NCBI GenBank assembly: GCA_022606135.1
Contig: JABYQN010000001.1
Span: 2,790,001-2,854,000 of the forward strand
DNA length: 64,000 bases
Reading direction: 5' to 3'
DNA from: Fomes fomentarius
Lineage: Eukaryota > Basidiomycota > Agaricomycetes > Polyporales > Polyporaceae
Shown here: piece by piece, positions 56,437-64,000 of the stretch
Numbering within the stretch: position 1 is the first letter of the stretch
Layout of the letters: every line of letters starts with the position of its first letter
Position numbers and translations under genes: made by a program
The notes under the pieces: generated by a model
Databases searched by the model: none
Told to the model about the DNA's origin: nothing
Seen by the model: only the letters and a program-made list of their open reading frames with translations

Positions 56437-56843
56437 GGTGGATAAGAAAACGCGGGCGTCGTAGTAGCCAGTGCGAGAACGAGTGCGGGAGTAACAGTCA
56501 ATGGGACCTCTGGTACATAGGTGGTGCGAGTTTTAAGTACTCAGTCTTGGTGGTGATCCTGGGTTATGGATACCAAAGGAAGCATCGACCTTTCCATATG
56601 ACATCAATGCCAAAACGCCGTCTTCCTGCGGCTCGAGCCTTGATCCATGCACGAGCAGATCGGATTGTAATGCACTGCATTCATGCATTGAGTCCTATTC
56701 TTTTACCACACAGTACCTGAATGGGTCAGACGCAAAAGCCTAATAGTATGAATGCGATTGTGGCGTGGCTGATAGTGTACGTGTGTCTCACAAAGTTAGT
56801 ACATCCGGTCAGTATTGAACCAAGAAGTTGGATGAGCGTATGA
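56437..56843. promoter_or_regulatory. Intergenic region: promoter of MFS copy 3
   Basis: 407 bases between copy 3 and isovaleryl-CoA dehydrogenase, which lies on the same strand. No motif or extra gene was recognised. Confidence 0.3.
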
Positions 56844-58602
56844 CTAAGATGCTCTACGCTTGAACTCCTCGTTGAACTCGCGCCCGATGAGCATTCGTCT
56901 GATCTCCTGTGTTCCTGCACCAACGGTGTAAAGCCTTGCATCTCGCAGGATGCGGCCAGTAGGGTAATCTATGCGCACGTGAGTAGCCAGCATTAGGTGT
57001 TCATCGATGCAGAACCCCATACCATTTATGTAGCCGTTGCCACCTAAGCACTGCATGGCATCGAGAGCAACTTCAACTGCCCGGTCAGACGAGTACAAGA
57101 TTACGCCAGCACAATCCTTTTACTCGATAATTAGTAACCACACAACCGCGTAAACCTGGGGGTAGACGCACCCGTCGGCTAACTTTGCCTTCGTCGCATG
57201 CTTTTGCGACAGCGTAGACATAGGATCGAGACGCGTTCAACTTAGTGTACATGTCCGCAACCTTCCCTGTTCGACCTCGAGTTAATAAACTTCCTAGGAT
57301 GCGTCCAATGAACGGACCTTGTATCAACTGGAACCCGCCGACGGGCTGACCGAATTGCTTTCGATCATGCACGTACTCAACGGCGATGTCAAATGCAGCC
57401 TGCATCAACCTTGTGAGAGGAATCTAAATTAGTTGTTACCAAAAGCGGGCGTGCCGGGAGGAACAAACACACCCTAGAGGACCGCCACTCAGAACGAGAC
57501 GTTCAAGATCCAGGCCGGACATGAGAACCTTCACGCCCCCGTCCGTAGATCCAAGCACGTTCTCTGATGAACAAAATATGAGCTGCGGTTCATACAAACG
57601 CACAAATGACTGCTCGCCTTCAGGCACGAAGCAGTCCTCGAATACGAGTTCGCATGTATCGCTACCGCGCATTCCGAGTTTGTCCAGCTTCTGATGAGTC
57701 GAGAACCCCTCCCAGCCCTTCTCGATGATGAATGCGGTGATACCCTTGGAACCTTTCTCCGGCGAAGTCTTCGCGTACACGACCAGAGTTGACGCAGTGG
57801 GGCCGTTCGTGATCCAGAACTTGTTCCCGTTAAGCTTGTAGCCCCCGTCGACCTTGTCTGCGCGCAACTTCATGCTGACGACATCGCTCCCGCTACCCGG
57901 CTCGCTCATGGCCAGACTGCCGACCTTCCTACCCGCAACGAGGTCGGGGAGGTACTTCGCTTTCTGCGCCTCTGTCCCCCACCGGTGGATCTGGTTCACG
58001 CATAGATTCGAGTGAGCACCATAGGAGAGTGCAACAGAACCGGAGGCGCGAGAGAGCTCTTCCATGGCAAGCGTATGGTTGAAGTACCCGAGCGAAAGGC
58101 CACCGTATTCGGGCTTAACGGTAATGCCGAGCAGCCCCATGTCTCCGAGCTTCTCCCAAAGGTCCTAAGCGCATTCCGGTCAGCTTAAGTGCTGATGAGT
58201 GAGGCATGAAGCACGAAGAATACGTCTCATATATCATGTAATTTGATACAAAGTGGTGATGCATTGGGGACATCGAGGTGAACTGGAGACTTACTGGAGG
58301 GAAGTTATTCGTCCTGTCGATCTCAGCGGCCCTCGGAGCGACCTCCTTCTCCGCGAACTCCTGTACGGCATTACGGAACTGCGGGAGATAACATGGCAAT
58401 AAATGGACATTTCACTATAGCAATAGCAATTAAGAGTACATACTTCTGCTTGCTCTTCGGTGAGGCCAGCGACGTCAGTGTTATAGAATGATGCATGTCT
58501 CCGCTGGCTTGTGGCGGCGGCGGCGGCGGTTGCGCGGTAAGCGTGTGTAGGGCGTGCTCTGAGCACAGCGGGTCCGGGAAGACGCGAGAAGGAGCGCAGC
58601 AT
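56844..58602 (-). CDS. IVD: Isovaleryl-CoA dehydrogenase, mitochondrial
   Basis: Flavin-dependent oxidation of isovaleryl-CoA in leucine breakdown, in the mitochondrial matrix. Exons: 58444-58602, 58295-58378, 57618-58164, 57473-57563, 57318-57409, 57172-57266 and 56844-57116 (446 aa). The leader [18 protein letters not shown] with RRHASF is a typical import signal. Diagnostic blocks are [53 protein letters not shown] and [16 protein letters not shown]; the Glu of LERLV is the catalytic base position of IVDs rather than of other acyl-CoA dehydrogenases. [13 protein letters not shown] and [16 protein letters not shown] close the protein. Two introns were recognised by comparing with the family: a 54-nt GC-AG intron inside VPEENVLG, and a 51-nt intron (GTCCGT donor) inside LIQGKVADMY. 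Both are stop-free multiples of three. Confidence 0.94.
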
Positions 58603-58913
58603 GATGAGAGTTAGGAAGGTCAACGAGGAGAACGTTCGGTCGAGGGCTGGATGAGAATGCTCCGGGGTAACAAGTATGTACGGTACCTTCGGCTATGGGC
58701 CTTTGGATCCGGCCGGACTCTTACCGTGGGAATATGATCTCATGTCTTCAATAATATGGGTCGCGAATTTGGAGAGGGGCCGACGCATCCGTCTCATTCA
58801 AGAATCGTCATATACTAATCACCACTAATACTACTACTAATACTATACTCGGAACCCCTGGATGTGCACGAGGACAGTACCGGATACCTGGCTCATGACT
58901 TCGAGCTAGGTTC
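58603..58913. other. Intergenic region
   Basis: 311 bases: promoter of the IVD gene and the downstream flank of the F-box relic. A short run of CTA/ACTA repeats lies at about 58816-58845. No other feature. Confidence 0.3.
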
Positions 58914-60086
58914 TTAGTCGGACTCGGAGTCGCGAGAGTCGGAGACTGAGTAGTCCGAGTCCAAGTCCGAGCTACTCGAGTGCCATGGGGGTTCGGAATG
59001 GGGTGAGTCGGACTGAGGGAGCTTCGGATCTACTGCAGTGGGCAGTATCCCTGAAACTTGAAGCTGGGCGATCGGATGTCCGACCTCAGCTCGTCGATTG
59101 GCACATTGAAGGAGGGCAGGGTGTTCCGCAGAGATATCCTCACATGTCTTGACCACCAAAGTCTCCAATTGTGGACATAGTATATTGCTTTTTGTGTTTT
59201 CTTCAGGGGTGAGAGACCAAAAGCGACTTGATGCAAGCCAGAACTTGAGTTCGGAGTGGATCTTGGGGCAAACAAGGATTGGGTTTCACGTCGATATCCA
59301 GCCTGACAAGCTTGGACATACCAGCAAGTATCTCGCAGAACTCTGTGGGCCCGATAGGTCCGTCATCTGTGGAGATTGCGAGCAACAAAGAAATGTGGGT
59401 CAACTGAGGGAGGTTGAACCATGTTTGTAGGGCGCCACACAAAGCAGAGGACCAAGAAGTGCGAAGGCGCGTTGGACAGAAGCCATGCGAGTTTATCTTC
59501 AGGGAGGAAGAGTAGAAATATGCGCAGGGAGAGCAGGAACGCCACCACGAAATGGTAAGCTTTGCGTCCACGATCGTTGAAGCGATTTCGCGGAGCGATT
59601 CATGTTGCCAATCGACAGAAGCAAGATGATTGAGTTCGTAGGACTTGTGATACATACTAAGGGTCACAACAGCCGTAGACGGAAAGGCGATATTCGGAAG
59701 AAGGGTGAAAACCACCTGGGTAGTGCGGCCCAGAACCAGATTTCGGAGCTTGGGTAGTTCAACGGGGCGACGTCCATAGGGACCATTCGCAATACGCCTT
59801 GGCCAGATCCGCAGGGGTTCAAGCAAGGGTATGTTCTCCAGGGTTTTGATACTATCTTATAATGAGAGTGTCACAACCACTCCCTCAGCCCAGTTCAGTC
59901 GAAACGCACATCGGTCCTCCTACCTAACAAGGCAAGTCAGCGCTTGTAGGTGCGCCTAAGGCAGTTCGCAGGGTATTGTAATGCCTCTCCCCAATCTTCG
60001 GTCATCATTGGATCACCGTTTGATTGGACTCTGAGCAAGTTGCCAGCAAGTTGCGGCATTTTTAGGAAGAAGAGGAAGAGAGACAT
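58914..60086 (-). pseudogene. Decayed F-box/LRR-family relic
   Basis: Three coding-like stretches in different frames. First, 59946-60086 from an ATG: LLRVQSNGDPMMTEDWGEAL, then a stop. Second, about 59280-59857 without an ATG: LENIPLLEPLRIWPRR, LPKLRNLVLGRTTQVVFTLL and TWFNLPQLTHISLLLAISTD. Third, about 58914-59270: LKFWLASSRFWSLTPEE, LCPQLETLVVKTCEDIS and GHPIAQLQVSGILPT. The order is that of the second half of a basidiomycete F-box/LRR protein. No F-box is present, and the first join has no usable donor. The second frame change can be explained by one inserted base near 59292 or by a 46-nt intron. An intact but unusual gene cannot be fully excluded. The related living genes are at 12.7-16.4 and 41.7-43.8 kb. 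Confidence 0.5.
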
Positions 60087-60166
60087 CTCGTATAACTACA
60101 ATATAGATACATGTCGTTGATTAGTGAAATTCACTCGAGGCCAGGTTGAGGCATCCTCGGACGAGT

Positions 60167-60822
60167 TCAATCATCGGAATCCTCTTCCTCAGAGCTCTCT
60201 TCGTCGCTATCCATCTCATCGTTGTCGAGCTCAGCCGTGGTGTCAGCAGTCTGATCCATGTCTTCCATCTCGGCGTCGAGGTCTTCCTCCTCCTCTTCTT
60301 CAGAGGAGTCGTTCTCATCCTCGTCCATGAGCGAGTTGGCATCACCACTATGAGTCGAGCCATCGGATCCCTCTGAGGCATCGTCGGCCTGTGGAGTAGT
60401 ATGGGTACCGCGCGTAGAGGGAGCAGGCCTGCGACCTGCTTTGTCACTTACGTCGTTCTTCTCTTCGTGTTGTGTCCACGTCCGGCCGATAGGAATGAGG
60501 AAGTTGTACCCCCTGTTCTTGATCTCCAGGTTCTACAACCACGCGCCCATCCCAAACCAAGGTCCGTGTTAGTAACATAGACGTTCTTAGGACGCGATTG
60601 ACGCGTCGAAGGGGATCGCAAACGCACCTGAACCTCGATCGCGCCCTCCTCCTCACTCAGTTCGTCCATTTCACGCCATATGTCGCGGTAGTTGATGAAC
60701 CGCTCGCGCCGCTGGAAAGATTGTGCCGGTGGGATGGGGTGGGGATGTGGCGGAAGGGGCAGTAGCCGCGGGAAGACCGGACTGCGAGGAATCACGGTAG
60801 GAGAGGATACCGGGGCGACCAT
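60167..60822 (-). CDS. APC15: APC15-like subunit of the anaphase-promoting complex
   Basis: Three exons, 60628-60822, 60452-60532 and 60167-60388, give a 165-aa protein. It starts with a Pro-rich segment (VFPRLLPLPPHPHP), then a short ordered part FINYRDIWREMDELSEEEG and NLEIKNRGYNFLIPIGRTW, and ends in a long Asp/Glu tail (EEEEEDLDAEMEDMDQTAD, last residues EEDSDD). This pattern of a Pro-rich start, an N-x-L-[VI]-P-I-G motif and an acidic tail is that of APC15/Mnd2, which controls turnover of the mitotic checkpoint complex on the APC/C. The start at 60822 is chosen because it stands directly before the Pro-rich segment. The family is short and poorly conserved, so the call is likely rather than certain. 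Confidence 0.7.
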
Positions 60823-61251
60823 GGTGGCCGTCGCGTCCGACAGAGTCAAGCACGCGGATTCGGAGCCTGGAGCCTGAGGCGCGTCGAGTGGACCGTTCGG
60901 CGTTTGCGACCGTGCGGCGCTCTTGGTAGTCCTGATATATACTACATAAATACGGACTACCATACCCTTTGTCTCTTCCTTTGACACCTGTATCGATGAA
61001 CTATAGGTGCTCATACATGTGACAATGTTGATGTCTCGCCGCTTCCCAGCGGTATGTACTATCGTGACCCCAGTGTTTGCTGCAGAGGCTGTGAACTTCC
61101 CCTCCACTGGCCGATAACGATGCATGTTCGCATGTTCGTTACTGTGTATATTAGTTACCTGACGCAACAAGAATGGGGCGAATGCATGAAGATTTGACTC
61201 CGATCTTGAACAAAGTAGTACTAATGTAGACGTGATATCATACGAGATAGT
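60823..61251. other. Intergenic region: promoter of the APC15-like gene
   Basis: 429 bases. The frame upstream of the chosen start is open, but the peptide is not like the family. No clear regulatory motif was seen. Confidence 0.3.
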
Positions 61252-63848
61252 CTACAAGGATGGGTCAAAGGGCACAAACGCCGCTTTAAAAGCCTGAACA
61301 TCCTCCTTGTCCTCCTCTTCAGATTGTGTACAAGCCCTCCAGTCGAATCTGTCCGCCATACCGAGGATAGACACGAGCACTTGTCTATACGCGTCCCACC
61401 GTCAACCAGACTGGACCACATTGTGATGAAGATCTACTCACCGTCCAAACTGGAGATTGAAAGGCCCGTATTCCCGTATCAAGTGCACCATCTTCCGCCC
61501 ATCCGGCAGGTCGATACGGAAATAACCTCCACGCCCGCCCGCACATGCGCGCAACGCCTCATCCGGGTCCTCCTCGAATACGATGTTGTGCGCGCGTCCC
61601 TCTTCATTGAACGCATTCTCGACGGCGTCCTTGAGCTTGTTCGGGATCGGCACCACTTGTACGTGCGCATGCCCGCCCTTTGCACTTAGCCGCCCAACTT
61701 CAAAGCAGACCGTAGCCGCGCCATGCTTCGCGAACATGTCACGCAAGGCGGATTTGTATCTGTTTGCCCGTAAGACGCTTCCTTCCCACCGGAAAAGAGC
61801 ACGCAGAGCTTACTTTTCGGTCTCCTCCAGTATGGGCTCAGCGAGATCAGGTGGAATGGAGAGATATGTGGGATAGTGAGTGATAGGTACTATGAGGACG
61901 TGGCCACCACCCGGTACTCGCGGTACGTTCGGATGGTCTGCGCCCTGATGCGTCGGGATGATCTGTCCTTTTGCAAGCGTCACATAGCACTCCGTGCCAA
62001 TGGACACGATGAGATGCTTCGCGAGATCCGGGTTTGACAAGCAGAACCAGCACTCGTCCGCTGCAGAGGGGCTCAATTATCTCTGTAACAACAACATGCG
62101 AAGGAAGAGGCGTACGCGCAATCTCTTTCGGCGGCGCTCTACGTTGGCCTTGCCTATTGCCTGTCTGGTTTGCAACCGGACAGTCCTGGATGTAGTGCAA
62201 TTCGCTTCCACAAGCTCTGCACACGTAACCCTCGCGCGGTTTCCGTCCACCAGTATCACCTACCGCATTCTTCACGGGACAATCGCGAACGAAGTGTCCG
62301 GGCTAGACAGAGCGTGTTAACCCCCAATAGACTGCAACGGACATGCGTACCCCTTACCTCGTGGCAAACTTTGCAGATGTAGCTATCATTGGGCTTCTCC
62401 CTCTCTGGGCAATCCGTTATGAAATGCTATACAACACTGTCAGTCACGAAGCTATAAGGCAAGCTCTGCTGATCCATACCTCAGGAGATTCGCAGATCTT
62501 GCACTTGTATCCAGCAGGGGGCTTTCCCTCTGGACCATCTGCAACAACAGATAAGCCTCGCAACACTCAGCCAGCTGATACTGACCCACCTGTCCTGCTC
62601 CGCTTCTCTGGTGGTTGCGAACCAGCATCGAGCGGCCGCTTGGGAGGACGGTGCAAGAAAGGATTCGTTGTAGCGTTGGCAGGCTTCGGCTGATTCTCGC
62701 TCGCCGGGGTCAGCGGGGCGATGGAGAACGCATAGAACCACTGCGAGCCTCGGTCAGTACTGTGTGCCTCCTCCACTCAATCAAACACTGTATGATGACG
62801 ACTGACCCGCGGTTTCTTCCCCGGACCCTGCTCGCCACCGAACGCCCCGAGACTGACGAATCTGCTGACGCGCCCGTTGTCCTCGTCCCACACGTACGGC
62901 TCGCGTTCCCAGAACTTCGGTGGGTGTCCGCCCCCGGCTGCGAGATGGTAGCGTGGCTTGGTCTTGCGCACAATCGCGGTCACAGGCTGAACTCCAATTG
63001 ATGCAAGCTCGGGTGCAGGCAGGGGTGCAGAGGAGAAGTTGGTGATGTCTGATGGCCAGACATTGCTGATCAGAATGTCCACTAACTGGGAGGATGACGA
63101 GGACGACTTGATGGCGGCGAGCGAGTTGTAGTTTCGGTCTTTTGGCTTGGAGGTTGTTAAGGTGTTCGCAAGGAGTTTCTCGACGGTTTGGGCGGTGAAG
63201 TAGGGGGACGTCAAGCCCTGAGTGTGTTGTCCGCTTGGGATCCTGGCCGGCAGAACATGGACGGAAAGACTCACCTGAAGAGAGTCGGCGGTCGTGTAAA
63301 CATTCGAGTCGTACACACCGCCGAGACATGCGATTCGGATGCCATGCGCTGTGGTCAACACGCCCGACTTGTCTACTCGCGTACATTCATCATGGGGTGC
63401 TGAATGAAGGTCTCGAACTACTCACGAAGTAGGAATACGTTCTTGCTCAACGCTCCACCAGTTTTCGCGAACTTCTCAATGACAGGGGCAGGAAGGGGGT
63501 GTTCGCCTTGCATGATGTAACATTCGACAGGGGCTACGGTCGCGACACACGATGAGCTAGCAGTACATACAGCAACATTTGGATCAACGCGACCTTCCAA
63601 ACGACCATCCAACACCTGCATCACCTCATGGTCATCCTCGTACGCCTCCGACGCGTCCTTTGGCGGTCCGAAGAAGTCGCCGAGACATAGCACCAGGTCG
63701 AACTTGCCGTGTTTCTCGTCAATGGATTTGATCTTTGCGAAGAGTTCGCGGATGGCACCGACGGGAGAACCGACTGTGAGCCTTTGCGAGCTATAAGTAA
63801 GGAGCCTGGGTGGAATGAGAGAGGCACTCACACTTTCGCTGTAGACAT
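61252..63848 (-). CDS. DRN1: DRN1/CWF19L1-type lariat-debranching cofactor with CCHC zinc knuckles
   Basis: Homologue of yeast Drn1 and human CWF19L1, which bind the debranching enzyme Dbr1 and spliceosome remnants. Twelve exons: 63832-63848, 63594-63781, 63426-63533, 63275-63372, 62807-63217, 62590-62740, 62480-62538, 62358-62426, 62116-62302, 61814-62060, 61442-61759 and 61252-61384 (661 aa). The N-terminal metallophosphatase-like part has FDLVLCLGDFFGPP, ECYIMQGEHPLP and IRIACLGGVYDSNVYTT. Between the two halves sit three C-x2-C-x4-H-x4-C knuckles (CKICESPEHFITDC, CKVCHEPGHFVRDC, CRACGSELHYIQDC), absent from human CWF19L1. The HIT-like C-terminal domain has DECWFCLSNPDLAKHLIVSI, GGGHVLIVPITHYPT and GGHAHVQVVP. 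It ends EDVQAFKAAFVPFDPSL. A 60-nt stop-free intron interrupts the first domain. Confidence 0.92.
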
Positions 63849-64000
63849 ACCACTGTTGACCGTATGGCTTATTAGTCCTGTTCGCGTTGAAGCTGGCCGT
63901 CGCGTGAGCCTGTTCCCAGCCGGAGGAAGAGCAAATGTGGTCACGAGAGCGTGGCGGGGCTTGCCGAGGGATGCGAGCGTCAACAAGACCGCTTCAAGCT
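63849..64000. other. Window end, upstream of DRN1
   Basis: About 150 bases containing the DRN1 promoter and possibly the start of a further gene outside the window. No frame is supported. Confidence 0.2.

Noticed and set aside
1..64000. CRISPR arrays, insertion sequences, restriction or toxin-antitoxin systems
   Set aside because: No regularly spaced repeats, transposase motifs or bacterial gene structure. The window is eukaryotic.

Overview
The window is nuclear DNA of a filamentous basidiomycete, most likely an Agaricomycete (possibly Polyporales, which I cannot settle). The basis is: genes split by many 46-100 nt GT-AG introns, a DUF6593-type gene, several F-box-like/LRR genes, and no operon-like or bacterial signals. 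Exon coordinates below were read by hand from splice consensus, phase and family motifs. Every multi-exon model sums to a whole number of codons unless stated otherwise.

Layout. 0-5.2 kb: the tail of an unknown Ser/Pro-rich protein, S-adenosylmethionine synthetase, and the mRNA 3'-end factor CLP1. 5.3-7.0 kb: a secreted type-B carboxylesterase. 8.1-9.6 kb: an unknown five-exon gene. 9.9-18.9 kb: an accessory block with a 'GDRVGLWMRAM' family gene, an F-box-like gene, two F-box/LRR genes and a medium-chain dehydrogenase/enoyl reductase. 19.3-36.8 kb: a mostly housekeeping core with CTF18, an ARO8-type aminotransferase, a DUF6593 gene, a 17-exon acyl-CoA ligase, RCC1, and a large SAP-SAP-polyE-kinase fusion. 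37.7-45.5 kb: a second accessory block holding paralogues of three genes of the first block, each on the opposite strand. 45.9-48.4 kb: an EF-hand external NADH dehydrogenase. 48.7-56.4 kb: three tandem Dal5/TNA1-like MFS transporters with the same exon plan. 56.8-63.8 kb: isovaleryl-CoA dehydrogenase, a decayed F-box/LRR relic, APC15 and DRN1/CWF19L1.

Themes. Chromosome and cell-cycle genes recur (CTF18, RCC1, APC15, the SAP kinase). MCB-type ACGCGT sites lie upstream of CTF18 and between RCC1 and the SAP kinase. Mitochondrial and metabolic genes (NDE, IVD, aminotransferase, acyl-CoA ligase) fit amino-acid and fatty-acid catabolism, but nothing shows that they form a cluster. The most unusual items are the opposite-strand duplicated blocks around the core, the SAP-kinase fusion that lacks the usual beta-3 lysine, a 4-nt micro-exon, and GC-AG introns supported by paralogue or family comparison. 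I saw no CRISPR array, no intact transposon and no convincing tRNA or rRNA gene.
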